A stretch of DNA of 64,000 nt, taken from assembly GCF_003319125.1 (NCBI RefSeq), contig NZ_QOHG01000010.1:1-64000 (forward strand), in the 5' to 3' direction. Shown one piece after another: positions 16,644-25,150 of this stretch. A program made the position numbers and the translations under genes. The number at the start of each line of letters is the position of its first letter. The stretch's first letter is position 1. The DNA is from Blastococcus sp. TF02A-26. Lineage in GTDB: Bacteria > Actinomycetota > Actinomycetes > Mycobacteriales > Geodermatophilaceae. The notes beneath the pieces were generated by a model. It made no database searches. It worked only from the letters and a program-made list of their open reading frames with translations, and had not been told where the DNA came from.

Positions 16644-17851
16644 GACCGTCCCCCGCCCACCCGCAGGTCCTTGAACGGCACGTCGCGGTCCACCGCGGGC
16701 TCGCGGGGCAGCCCCAGCACCCGCTCCCCGAGGATGTTCTTCATGATCTCCGGCGTCCCGCCGGCGATCGCGTTGCCCGGTGCCCCGAGGAGGGACGTCG
16801 TCCACCGCTCGGCGTCGGCGTCGTCGTCGGCCCACGCCGCGCTGCCGAGCACCTCGAGCCCGACCTCGGCCGCGTGCTTGGCCAGCTGCGCGCCGGCGAG
16901 CTTGGCCACCGACCCCTGCGGGCCGGGGGTCCGGCCGGCCTTCACGTCCTCGCGGATCCGGGCCGACAGCAGCTCCAGCAACCGCTCCTCCACGAACACC
17001 GACGCGATCTCCTGCCGCAGCACCGGATCGGCCAGCGCCCCCCGCCGCCGGGCGAGATCGGCCAGCGCGGCGAACTCGCCGCCGCCCAACCGCCGGCCCA
17101 GCCCGCCGCCGCCGGCGCCGATCGACACCCGCTCGTTCATCAGCGTGGTGACGGCGGCCTGCCAGCCGCGGCCGACCTCCCCCACGACGGCGTCGCCGGG
17201 CAGGTGCACGTCGTCGAAGAAGACCTCGTTGAAGTTCGCGCCGCCGGTGATCTGCCGCAGCGGCCGGATCGTCACCCCCGGCGCGCGCATGTCGACGACG
17301 AACATGGTCAGCCCGAGGTGCTTGGGGACGGCGGGGTCCGTCCGCGCGAGCAGCAGGCCGTAGTCGGAGAAGTGGGCGCCGGAGGTCCATACCTTCTGCC
17401 CGTTGACCACCCAGTCCTCGCCGTCGCGCACCGCGCGGGTGCGCAGCCCGGCGACGTCCGAGCCCGCGCCCGGCTCGCTGAACAGCTGGCACCACACCTC
17501 GTCGCCGCGCAGCATCCGCGCCAGGTGCCGGTCGCGCTGCTCCTGCGAGCCGACCTCCAGCAGCGTCGGCGCGCACATCCCCAGCCCGATGAGCAGCGGC
17601 ATCGTCGGGACGGCGTAGGGCTCGGCCGCCTCGTTGAACGCCAGCTGGTGCGCCAGCGTCAGCCCCTGGCCGCCGTACTCGACCGGCCAGGTCAGCCCGG
17701 CGAGGCCGGCGTCGAACAGCGCCGCCTGGAACCGGCGGGCGGCGCCGACCGCCTCAAGGGACCGGTCGCCTCCGTCCCCGCCGGTCAGCTCGACGTGCTG
17801 GGCGAACCACTCCCGGACGCGCTCCCGGAAGGCGTCGAGGGACTCGGTCAC
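16640..17851 (-). CDS. Acyl-CoA dehydrogenase, first subunit
   Basis: A 403-residue acyl-CoA dehydrogenase. Typical blocks are LTWPVEYGGQGLT, LFSEPGAGSDVAGLRTRAVR with FAD and substrate contacts, VWTSGAHFSDYGLLLARTDP and the C-terminal GGTPEIMKNILGERVLGLPR. It introduces the alpha-beta double bond into an acyl-CoA. It probably forms a mixed complex with the second dehydrogenase two genes downstream. GTG start at 17851, with GAGGAG six bases upstream; an upstream in-frame start is less good. First gene of the operon 17851-13735, in which all junctions overlap. Confidence 0.94.
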   Translation of the reverse strand: MTESLDAFRERVREWFAQHVELTGGDGGDRSLEAVGAARRFQAALFDAGLAGLTWPVEYGGQGLTLAHQLAFNEAAEPYAVPTMPLLIGLGMCAPTLLEVGSQEQRDRHLARMLRGDEVWCQLFSEPGAGSDVAGLRTRAVRDGEDWVVNGQKVWTSGAHFSDYGLLLARTDPAVPKHLGLTMFVVDMRAPGVTIRPLRQITGGANFNEVFFDDVHLPGDAVVGEVGRGWQAAVTTLMNERVSIGAGGGGLGRRLGGGEFAALADLARRRGALADPVLRQEIASVFVEERLLELLSARIREDVKAGRTPGPQGSVAKLAGAQLAKHAAEVGLEVLGSAAWADDDADAERWTTSLLGAPGNAIAGGTPEIMKNILGERVLGLPREPAVDRDVPFKDLRVGGGRS

Positions 17852-18002
17852 GGTGCTCCTCGGGGTCGGACGCACGCCGGTGGCGCAGGTCACAGCGGAG
17901 GTTGTCCGCGGAAACTACCGAGCCGGTGCGCCGGTGGTCGAGGGGGGGCCGGCGGTCGCACCGGTCCTCGGACGACACATCCGCGGCCTACTGTGCGGGA
18001 CC

Positions 18003-19568
18003 GTGCTGCCGCTGGTCGTGATCGTCGTCTTCAGCCTCTGCGTCATCGTCGGCCAGACGATCGGGGCCCGGTACAGCGTCGCCCCGCCGGTGCTGCTCAT
18101 CGTGTTCGGCGCGGCGCTGGGCCTGATCCCCGCCCTCGGCGACATCGAGCTCGAGCCCGACGTCGTCCTGCTGCTGTTCCTCCCGGCGATCCTCTACTGG
18201 GAGAGCCTCAACACGAGCATCCGCGAGATCCGCGCCAACCTGCGGGTCATCGTGCTGTCGGCGGTCGTCCTGGTCATCGCGACCGCGGCCGCCGTCGCCG
18301 GGATCGCGATGTGGCTCGGCATGGACCCGCACGCCGCCTGGGTGCTCGGCGCCGTCCTCGCCCCCACCGACGCCGCCGCCATCGCCGGCCTGGCCAAGCG
18401 GATGCCCCGCCGCACGCTCACCACACTGCGCGCCGAGAGCCTCATCAACGACGGCACCGCGCTCGTGCTGTTCGCCGTGACCGTCTCCGTCGCCACCGGC
18501 GAGGCCGACCCGGGACCGTGGGAGATCGGCTGGCGGTTCCTCGGCTCCTACGGCGGCGGCATCGCCGCGGGGCTGGTCGTGGGCTACGCGGTGATCGGCG
18601 TCCGCCGCCGCCTCGACGAGCCGCTGCGCGAGGGGGCGCTCAGCGTCGTCACCCCGTTCGCCGCCTTCCTGCTCGCCGAGGAGGTGCACGCCAGCGGCGT
18701 GGTCGCCGTCGTCACCGCCGGGCTGCTGCTCACCACCGCCGGCCCGCGGGTGATCCGCGCCCGGTCCCGCGTGCAGGCCTACGCGTTTTGGGACCTCGCC
18801 ACCTTCCTGGTCAACGGCTCGCTGTTCGTGCTCGTCGGCGTGCAGGTGCCGGGCGTGGTCGACGACCTCGAGGACGGCCGCAAGCTGCACGCCCTGTGGG
18901 TCGCCCTCGTGCTGTGCGCCGTGGTCGTCGGCACGCGGCTGGCCTGGGTGCACGTGTCGGCGATGGTCATCCGCACGCTCGACCGGCGTCCCGTCCAGCG
19001 GCTGCGCCGGGCCACCTGGCAGACGCGGACGGCGGTCGGCTGGGCCGGCTTCCGGGGCGCGGTCTCCCTCGCCGCCGCGCTCGCCGTCCCCGACGACGTC
19101 GCCGACCGCGACCTCATCGTCTTCACGACCGTCGTCGTCATCCTGCTGACGATCATCGTGCAGGGCACCACGCTGCCGGCCGTCGTCCGCTGGGCCCGGC
19201 TCCCCGAGGACACCGCCCGCGCCGAGGAGGTCCACCTCGCCCGGGTGCGCGCCACCGAGGCCGCGCTCGAGGCGCTGCCCGGCGTCGCCGGCCGGCTCGG
19301 CGTGGACGGCGACCTGCTCGACCGGATCCGCGCGGAGTACGAGGAGCACGCCCGTGACCTGGAGGTCGAGTACGCCGAGGACGGCGACACCGGCGCCGAG
19401 CTGCGGGAGCTGGACCGGCAGCTGCGCCTGGACCTCCTCCAGCACAAGCGGCAGGCGATCATCGCCCTGCGCGACGGCCGGCAGATCGACGACATCGTGC
19501 TCCGCGAGATCCAGGCACAGCTCGACATCGAGGAGGTCCGTCTCCTCGGCCCCGCCTCGGCGGACTGA
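18003..19568 (+). CDS. CPA1-family Na+/H+ antiporter
   Basis: A 521-residue antiporter with about 12 membrane helices, beginning LPLVVIVVFSLCVIVGQTIG, and a C-terminal cytoplasmic tail of about 100 charged residues. The transport core shows LAPTDAAAIAGLAKRM and the NhaP-type ESLINDGTALVLF (ND motif), plus WAGFRGAVSLAAALAVP in the last helices. It exchanges cytoplasmic Na+ or K+ for protons. The GTG at 18003 puts the first helix at the N-terminus; longer in-frame forms are possible. It is divergent from the dehydrogenase operon and its stop codon directly abuts the convergent DUF4407 gene. Confidence 0.9.
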   Translation: MLPLVVIVVFSLCVIVGQTIGARYSVAPPVLLIVFGAALGLIPALGDIELEPDVVLLLFLPAILYWESLNTSIREIRANLRVIVLSAVVLVIATAAAVAGIAMWLGMDPHAAWVLGAVLAPTDAAAIAGLAKRMPRRTLTTLRAESLINDGTALVLFAVTVSVATGEADPGPWEIGWRFLGSYGGGIAAGLVVGYAVIGVRRRLDEPLREGALSVVTPFAAFLLAEEVHASGVVAVVTAGLLLTTAGPRVIRARSRVQAYAFWDLATFLVNGSLFVLVGVQVPGVVDDLEDGRKLHALWVALVLCAVVVGTRLAWVHVSAMVIRTLDRRPVQRLRRATWQTRTAVGWAGFRGAVSLAAALAVPDDVADRDLIVFTTVVVILLTIIVQGTTLPAVVRWARLPEDTARAEEVHLARVRATEAALEALPGVAGRLGVDGDLLDRIRAEYEEHARDLEVEYAEDGDTGAELRELDRQLRLDLLQHKRQAIIALRDGRQIDDIVLREIQAQLDIEEVRLLGPASAD

Positions 19569-20963
19569 CTAGGCGGGGACGCCGGGACGGCGGCGCGCGG
19601 TGCGCACCGTCCGGGCGGCGCTGCGGGCCAGCCGGATCGGGCCGGTGTCCCACAGGGCGCGCAGCGGGTCCTCGGCGTTGGCCGGCGGGGCCTCGGCCTG
19701 GGCCGGGGCGGGCGCCGGAGCTGCCGCAGCCGCCGCGGCTGCGGCCAGCGCGGTCCGCCGGCGGGCCAGGATCGCCTCCTTCTGCCGGTCGAGGCGTTCC
19801 TTCTCCGCCAGGACCAGCAGCTCCTCCTGCGCCTGGGCCACCTCGACCCGGGACTGCTTCTGCAGCTCCTCGATCTCGACGTCGCCACGGTCGCGCAGCG
19901 CGGCCAGCTCGTCGTAGGCCGACGGCGGGCCGAAGTTCAGCAGCAGCTTGACCAGCACCGGGAGCATCTCGACGCACAGGAAGAGCAGCGACAGCATCGT
20001 CTTGGCCGCCCACAGCGTGGTGCTGCGGTCGCTCAGCCGGTCCAGGGCCTCCAGCCGCATCAGGATGCCGCCGGACCCCTCATTCGTGGCGTCGAACTGG
20101 GCCTGCAGCCGGTCCTGGTCGGCGGTGAGCCGCTCCAGCTGGGCGGTGTCGGTGGCCAGCGAGGCCTGCGCGAGGGCGAAGCTGCGCTGCTCGGCGTCGG
20201 CGGCGGTCGCGCGGGCGTCGTCCAGGGCGGTGCGGGCGGCGGCCACGGAGCCGGCCGCGGCGTCGGCGGCCGCGGCGGCGGACTGGTACGCCGTCCCCTG
20301 CCCGGCTTCGCCGGTGCCGCAGGTGCCGTCCAGCTCGCACTGGGCGCGGGCCTGCAGCTGCTGGTGGGTGGCGACGGCCTGGTCCAGCGCGGTCTGCTTG
20401 GCGGCGACCTCGGCCTGCACCCCGAGCAGGGCCGGGTCGGCGGCGCCGCCGGTCGCGACGATCTGCTCCTCGAGGGCGACCTTCTCGGTCAGCTCGGGCA
20501 GGCCGGCGAAGCGGGTGTCGGACTCCAGGGAGGCCCGGTACTCGTCGGCCGCCTCGGCCTGCATCGTGACGATCTCGGTGTCGATCTCCTTGTGGAAGAC
20601 CTGCAGCGTCAGCGGGGTGGCGATCACGACGCCGAGCACCAGCGCGAGGCCCAGCCGCGGGATCGCGAGCGCGATGTTGCGGCCGACCGAGGCGTCGTGG
20701 GCCATGCCGACGAGCAGCATCCGGTCCAGGTTGACGACGACGAAGCCCCAGCCCAGCCCTATCAGCAGCGCGACCGGCCACCACACGCCCAGCGCCATCG
20801 CGACGGCGAAGGCCATGGAGAGGACGGCGAGCCCACCGGTGCTCAGCAGCACCCCGCCGAGCGCGACGAACCGCGGACGCGCACCGGGGGACGCCTCCAG
20901 CAGCTCGGGGCGTGCACCACCGAGCGTCGCGAGGCCGTCCCCGATGCGCCGTCGTCGTGCCAT
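19569..20963 (-). CDS. DUF4407 membrane protein with coiled-coil loop
   Basis: A 464-residue protein. Helices in the N-terminal 120 residues (LLSTGGLAVLSMAFAVAMAL, PVALLIGLGWGFVVVNLDRM, GLALVLGVVIATPLTLQVF) are followed by a 200-residue coiled coil with two Cys (ARAQCELDGTCGTGEAGQG), a fourth helix (AAKTMLSLLFLCVEMLPVL) and a long charged tail with an Ala/Pro run. FKEI-like HKEIDTEIV after the third helix is typical of DUF4407. Topology predicts the coiled coil outside the cell. Function unknown. ATG start with AGAGGAC upstream. Confidence 0.9.
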   Translation of the reverse strand: MARRRRIGDGLATLGGARPELLEASPGARPRFVALGGVLLSTGGLAVLSMAFAVAMALGVWWPVALLIGLGWGFVVVNLDRMLLVGMAHDASVGRNIALAIPRLGLALVLGVVIATPLTLQVFHKEIDTEIVTMQAEAADEYRASLESDTRFAGLPELTEKVALEEQIVATGGAADPALLGVQAEVAAKQTALDQAVATHQQLQARAQCELDGTCGTGEAGQGTAYQSAAAAADAAAGSVAAARTALDDARATAADAEQRSFALAQASLATDTAQLERLTADQDRLQAQFDATNEGSGGILMRLEALDRLSDRSTTLWAAKTMLSLLFLCVEMLPVLVKLLLNFGPPSAYDELAALRDRGDVEIEELQKQSRVEVAQAQEELLVLAEKERLDRQKEAILARRRTALAAAAAAAAAPAPAPAQAEAPPANAEDPLRALWDTGPIRLARSAARTVRTARRRPGVPA

Positions 20964-21000
20964 GTCCTCTTCATCGGCACCCGGAGGCGGTCCCGGGAAC

Positions 21001-21059
21001 GGCCTCGGTGCAGGGGCCCGCTGTGAGCTCGCGAACAGCGGGGGGCAGCGAGGTCCTTC
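21001..21059 (-). repeat. Family 2 palindromic element, copy 1
   Basis: A 59-bp element, read on the minus strand from GAAGGACC to GAGGCC. The outer stem pairs positions 4-15 with 49-59 (one bulged A and one C-C mismatch), the inner stem CCCGCTGT pairs with ACAGCGGG, and the ten-base loop is TCGCGAGCTC. It starts two bases after the stop codon of the upstream gene. Related copies are at 41621-41677 and 48167-48225. Confidence 0.85.
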
Positions 21060-21061
21060 AA

Positions 21062-22024
21062 CTACTGCGCCGACAGGGGCCGGCCGTCCGGCGCGAGGAA
21101 CGAGGTCCGCACCGCGTGGGGCGTGAAGCCGAGGACGTGCTGCAGCTCCCGGCCGACGAGCGTCCCGCGGGCGACCACCTCGCCGCTCCGGACCAGCTCG
21201 TCGCGCGGGCCCGCGCCGCCGGCGGAGCGGAACAGCGCGCCGACGTCCGCCCAGCCCGGTCCCGCGACCCCGGCCCGTACGCCCGGGCCGAACCGGAGGA
21301 GCAGCGCCCGCTCGAGCACCTCGACCGACGGCGTCATCAGCACCGGAGGTGTCGCGCCCCGCGGATTCGCGCCCCACCAGTGCCAGACACCGCGCACGCG
21401 CGTGATCCGCTGCCGGTCCGGGCGGCGGCCGCCGTCGAGGTACAGCTCGCCGCGGTCGGGGTCGATCACCGGGTCGGTGCCGTCGCCGCCGTCCCGGATC
21501 CAGTCGTGCAGCCGGGCGACGAGGGCGCGGGCCTCCTCTCCCAGCGGCTCCGCGACCGGCCGCCTCCACCCGGCCGAGGTGGCGGCCTCCGCGTCGAGCT
21601 CCGCCGGGGTGCGGCCGGCGAACTCCGAGACGGCCCGCGCCGCGGACCACCCGGCGGCCGTGGCGCGCAGCCGGCCGCTGTCGCGCTCGCGGACCTCGAC
21701 CGTGCCGTCGGGACGCTCGGTGAGGTCGAAGCGCCAGGCGTCGGGGTGGCGGACCGGCGTGACGCGACCGGGGCCGGGGTGCCGTTCGGCCAGGAAGAGC
21801 TCCACGTCGGCTGCGGTCGGCAGGACGAGTTCCGGCCACGGTCCCCCGCGGTCGTACCGGTCGACCGCGTACTGCCCGTCGGCGCGCCGGGACACCACGA
21901 CCCCGACCTCCCAGGTGCCGACCTGCACCGCGGCGCCCCGCACGACGATCGCCGTGCTGTCGTCCTCGATGCGGTCCCGCCGCCGGTCGAGGACCGCCAT
22001 CAGGTCGGGATCGGGTGCGCCCAC
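21062..22024 (-). CDS. Hypothetical protein, 320 residues
   Basis: Unrecognised soluble protein. It has a strand-rich N-terminal part (STAIVVRGAAVQVGTWEVGV, then GQYAVDRYDRGG), a middle with DAWRFDLTERPDGTVEV and a C-terminal region with DLGEL-like DPDRGELYLDGGRRPD and VRGVWHWWG. No signal peptide or membrane segment. GTG start at 22024 preceded by GGGGAG at nine bases; an in-frame ATG at 22000 is the alternative. It lies 17 bp downstream of the oxygenase gene on the same strand, so the two may form an operon. A family 2 element follows its stop codon. Confidence 0.65.
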   Translation of the reverse strand: MGAPDPDLMAVLDRRRDRIEDDSTAIVVRGAAVQVGTWEVGVVVSRRADGQYAVDRYDRGGPWPELVLPTAADVELFLAERHPGPGRVTPVRHPDAWRFDLTERPDGTVEVRERDSGRLRATAAGWSAARAVSEFAGRTPAELDAEAATSAGWRRPVAEPLGEEARALVARLHDWIRDGGDGTDPVIDPDRGELYLDGGRRPDRQRITRVRGVWHWWGANPRGATPPVLMTPSVEVLERALLLRFGPGVRAGVAGPGWADVGALFRSAGGAGPRDELVRSGEVVARGTLVGRELQHVLGFTPHAVRTSFLAPDGRPLSAQ

Positions 22025-22041
22025 CCGGGCATGCTCCCCGG

Positions 22042-23067
22042 TCAGCCCCTGCTGGCCAGCACCCGGTCGGTCTCCCGGCCGGTGTTCGGGTTGCGCACCC
22101 CCGCCCGCGAGCCGGCCAGCTTCGCCGTCAGGTGCTCCTCGACGGTCACCGGCAGGTACCGGTCGGGGTGCTCCGCGTCGACGCACTGCGGCAGCGTCTC
22201 GATCACCGCGTCGATGTCGCCGTCGCAGAAGAAGGCCGCGGACCGGCGCCGGCGGACGGTGCCGTCGACGACCGGCGGCTTGACCCGGTGCAGCGTCGAC
22301 AGCCAGCGGTCGTTGGTCCACCGCCCGGTGAGGTCCCCGAGGTTGACCAGCAGCGCGCCCTCGGCCGGCTGGACGTCGTGCCACGCGCCGTCGCCGCCGA
22401 GCACCTGCAGGCCGGGCACCCGGTCGGCCCACAGCACGGTGACGATGCCGTAGTCGGTGTGCGCCCCCATGCCGGTCGGCTCGCCGGTGACCGTTCCGGG
22501 CGGCAGGGCGTAGTCGTTCATCCGGAGGACGTCGACCGAGTGGTCGAGGTAGGCGTCGAAGAAGCCCTCCGGGAGGCCGAGCGCGTCGGCGGCCACGGTC
22601 GTGAGCGTCCGGGCGACCCGGCGGGCCTCGGTGAAGTAGGCCCAGACGCGGGCGTCGAAGCCGGGGACCTCCACGGGCCACGGGTTCTCCGCGTAGTGGT
22701 CGGCGGGCAGGTCGTCGCGGCCGTAGGTGGAGCGGGCGGCGCCGACGTTGAACGCCTCGAAGTAGTCGTTGCCGTCGGCGGCGTCGACCCCGAGGGAGAG
22801 CGACAGCGCCTCCGACCGCGGCGGGCTGTAACCGCGGTTGATCTCCGGCGGCGTCCGATACGCGCGCTTGACCTCCGGCGGGAGGGCGAAGAAGTCGTCC
22901 AAGGCGGTGGTGAGCCCGTCGATCACCGCGTCCGGCACCCCGTGGCCGACGACCTGCACGAACCCGACCTCGCGGCAGGCGGCGTCCCAGTCGCGGGCGA
23001 CAGCGGCGCGGTCGCCGTCCCCGGTCACGTACGGGCTGACGTCGACGGTCGGCACCTCGAAGCTCAC
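22042..23067 (-). CDS. 2-oxoglutarate/Fe(II) oxygenase, IPNS-like
   Basis: A 341-residue non-haem iron oxygenase of the isopenicillin-N-synthase-like family. The N-terminal DIOX_N part reads CREVGFVQVVGHGVPD. The iron site is HTDYG (His and Asp of H-x-D) and the distal His in LSTLHRVKPP; the oxoglutarate Arg lies in RRRRSAAFFCDGD. The Y-x-G-R-x-D-like RSTYGRDDLP and FEAFNVG blocks are common in the actinobacterial group of unknown substrate. GTG start at 23067 with TAGCGT seven bases upstream, so leaderless. No penicillin genes are nearby, so beta-lactam synthesis is not implied. Confidence 0.9.
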   Translation of the reverse strand: MSFEVPTVDVSPYVTGDGDRAAVARDWDAACREVGFVQVVGHGVPDAVIDGLTTALDDFFALPPEVKRAYRTPPEINRGYSPPRSEALSLSLGVDAADGNDYFEAFNVGAARSTYGRDDLPADHYAENPWPVEVPGFDARVWAYFTEARRVARTLTTVAADALGLPEGFFDAYLDHSVDVLRMNDYALPPGTVTGEPTGMGAHTDYGIVTVLWADRVPGLQVLGGDGAWHDVQPAEGALLVNLGDLTGRWTNDRWLSTLHRVKPPVVDGTVRRRRSAAFFCDGDIDAVIETLPQCVDAEHPDRYLPVTVEEHLTAKLAGSRAGVRNPNTGRETDRVLASRG

Positions 23068-23074
23068 CGCGCCG

Positions 23075-23080
23075 ACGCTA
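23075..23080 (-). promoter_or_regulatory. Leaderless -10 (TAGCGT) of the oxygenase gene
   Basis: TAGCGT on the minus strand, seven bases before the GTG start at 23067. It separates the oxygenase gene from the LLM gene further upstream. Confidence 0.5.
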
Positions 23081-23137
23081 GGGGCGCGGTGTTTCCCGGC
23101 GGTGACGGCGGGAGGCCGGCGATGTGTCCCCCGCGGC

Positions 23138-23175
23138 GCTCGGGCTCTGCCCCGTACGTGGGGCAGAGCCCGAGC
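23138..23175. repeat. Family 1 palindromic element, copy B
   Basis: A 16-bp perfect stem (GCTCGGGCTCTGCCCC and its complement) with a GTACGT loop, followed by a tail GAGCGGGGAGGTACCTGCC much like that after copy A. Where copies A and C have a T-A pair in the stem, this copy has G-C on both sides, so pairing is kept. It lies between two minus-strand genes, 26 bp after the LLM stop. Confidence 0.8.
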
Positions 23176-23201
23176 GAGCGGGGAGGTACCTGCCCGGCGG
23201 C

Positions 23202-24158
23202 TCAGCGGAAGGCGGGGAGCACGTTCTCCGCGATCCAGTGCAACCCGGCCAGGTGCCCCTCGAGGCTGTCCGGGGCGTCGGCGAGCGACGGCACGCTGGT
23301 GTGGGTGACGCCGAGCCCGGCCAGCCGGCCCACCTCGTCGACGATCTGCTGCGCGCTGGTCGGCCGGAACGCCGAGGGCTGCACCGTGTGGTCCGGGCCG
23401 ATCCGCGGCTGCATGAGCGGGTAGTTGACGCCGAGCGGCCGGCCGTCGCGCAGGTCGGCGACCCGGTCGAGCATCTCGGGCAGCTGCTCGGGCTCCTCCA
23501 GCCACGGCCCCCGGCCCAGCGCCCCACCGGCCGGTGCCCAGCCGTCGCCCTCCCGCGCCGCGCGCCGCAGCGACACCAGCGACCGGCCGCCGAACCACAG
23601 CGGCGGGTGCGGCCGCTGCACCGGCTTCGGCTCGAACACCACGTCGGAGAACCGCACCCAGTCCCCCGCGAACTCCGGAGCCGGCGAGGTCCACAGCTCC
23701 TTCATCGCGGCGACGTACTCGTCCATCACCGCGCCCCGCTCCTCGAACGGCACACCCAGCGCGGCGAACTCCCCCGGCGCCATGCCGACCCCGAAGGTCA
23801 GCGTGACCCGCCCGCCGGACAGGACGTCGAGGGTCGACACGGCCTTCGCGAGGTCCACCGGGTGGTGGTACGGCAGCACGATCACCGCCGAGTTCACCCG
23901 GATCCGCGTCGTCGCCCCGGCCAGGAACGCCATCGCGGTGAACGCGTGCGGCCAGTGCGCGCCCATGTTCGCCGTCAGCGACGTGGGGACGACGAGGTGC
24001 TCGGAGACCGAGATCGAGTCGAACCCCAGCTCGTCGGCGGTGCGGGCGATCCGCTGGAAGTCCGCCGTCGTGAGCCGGGCCTGCCACGGCTCGGTGTCGC
24101 CGGCGTACCGGCTCGGTGGGTAGCGGTCGAGGCCGGGCAGGCCGGTCGAGAACCTCAT
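23202..24158 (-). CDS. LLM-class F420-dependent oxidoreductase
   Basis: A 318-residue TIM-barrel oxidoreductase of the luciferase-like family, probably using F420 as in most actinobacterial members. Signature parts are ELGFDSISVSEHLVVPT near the N-terminus, FTAMAFLAGATTRIRVNSAV, and LSGGRVTLTFGVGMAPGEF (the G-G-R-x-x-x-G-x-G block), followed by PHPPLWFGGRS. Substrate unknown. ATG start at 24158, with AAGGAG nine bases upstream. It is divergent from the alcohol dehydrogenase gene with only about 20 bp between the starts. Confidence 0.92.
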   Translation of the reverse strand: MRFSTGLPGLDRYPPSRYAGDTEPWQARLTTADFQRIARTADELGFDSISVSEHLVVPTSLTANMGAHWPHAFTAMAFLAGATTRIRVNSAVIVLPYHHPVDLAKAVSTLDVLSGGRVTLTFGVGMAPGEFAALGVPFEERGAVMDEYVAAMKELWTSPAPEFAGDWVRFSDVVFEPKPVQRPHPPLWFGGRSLVSLRRAAREGDGWAPAGGALGRGPWLEEPEQLPEMLDRVADLRDGRPLGVNYPLMQPRIGPDHTVQPSAFRPTSAQQIVDEVGRLAGLGVTHTSVPSLADAPDSLEGHLAGLHWIAENVLPAFR

Positions 24159-24178
24159 CCTGTGCTCTCCTTCACGGC

Positions 24179-25141
24179 GTGCTGACCACCAGCCTCGACG
24201 CCGCGCGCACGGTAGCGGTCCGCGAGGTCCCCGAGCCGGTCGTCGAGCGGCCCACCGACGCCGTCGTCCGCGTCACCGCCACGTGCATCTGCGGCTCGGA
24301 CCTCCACCCCTACCGCGGTGCCGGCGTCGCCCTGCCGATGCTCATGGGCCACGAGTTCCTCGGCGTCGTCACCGACGCCGGCTCCGCGGTCCGCACGGTC
24401 TCCCCCGGCGACCTCGTGGTCCCGCACTTCGCGGTCGTCGACGGCACCTGCGACAGCTGCCGGCGCGACGTCCCCGGCTCCTGCGCACGGCTCTCCTTCT
24501 ACGGGCAGCCGGACGCCGAGGGGGTGCCCACCGTCGGTGCGCAGTCGCAGGTCGTCCGCGTGCCGCTGGCCGACGGCACCCTGCTGCGGGTCGGCGACCG
24601 GCCGGGCGACGTCACCGACGCCGATCTCCTCGCGCTCTCCGACGTCATGGCCACCGGCCACCACGCCGCGGTCACCAGCGGGGTGGGTCCGGGCTCCACC
24701 GTGGTCGTGGTGGGCGACGGCGCGGTCGGTCTGTCCGCCGTCCTCGCCGCCCGCCGGCTGGGCGCCGAGCGCGGCCGGGACGGCGTGGCCGCGGTCCGGG
24801 AGCTCCTCGGCCGGGACGGCGCCGACGCGGTGTGCGAGTGCGTCGGCAGCCAGGACGCCGTCGACACCGCCGTCGCCGTCACCCGGCCCGGCGGCGCGGT
24901 CGGCTTCGTCGGCGCGCCGCAGGCGGTCCTGCCCTTCCGCCGGCTGTTCATGCGGAACGTCCGCGCCGGCGGCGGCGTGGCGCCGGTGCGCGCCTACCTG
25001 CCCGACCTGCTCGACGCGGTGCTCACCGGCGGCCTCCGCCCCGGGCGGGTGTTCGACCGCGAGCTGCCGCTCACCGACGCCGCGGAGGGCTACCGGGCCA
25101 TGGACGCCCGCGAGGCCGTGAAGGTGCTGCTGCGCCCCTGA
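24179..25141 (+). CDS. Zinc-dependent alcohol dehydrogenase with internal deletion
   Basis: A 320-residue medium-chain dehydrogenase. The catalytic zinc part is present (CICGSDLHPYRG, GHEFLGVV), as are CDSCRRDVPGSC of the structural-zinc loop and the Rossmann start VVVVGDGAVGLSAVLAARRL. Right after LGAE, however, the sequence jumps to RGRDGVAAVRELLG; related enzymes have about 25 more residues there, holding the second strand and the cofactor-ribose loop. The total length is correspondingly short (relatives about 340-350). The reading frame is intact. I infer an in-frame deletion that probably abolishes or alters NAD(P) binding. GTG start at 24179. Confidence 0.85.
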   Translation: MLTTSLDAARTVAVREVPEPVVERPTDAVVRVTATCICGSDLHPYRGAGVALPMLMGHEFLGVVTDAGSAVRTVSPGDLVVPHFAVVDGTCDSCRRDVPGSCARLSFYGQPDAEGVPTVGAQSQVVRVPLADGTLLRVGDRPGDVTDADLLALSDVMATGHHAAVTSGVGPGSTVVVVGDGAVGLSAVLAARRLGAERGRDGVAAVRELLGRDGADAVCECVGSQDAVDTAVAVTRPGGAVGFVGAPQAVLPFRRLFMRNVRAGGGVAPVRAYLPDLLDAVLTGGLRPGRVFDRELPLTDAAEGYRAMDAREAVKVLLRP

Positions 25142-25150
25142 GGGCCGGGA

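Noticed and set aside
22042-23067. Isopenicillin N synthase of a beta-lactam cluster
   Set aside because: The protein is of the IPNS-like fold but there are no ACV synthetase or acyltransferase genes; the fold is common among general 2OG oxygenases.
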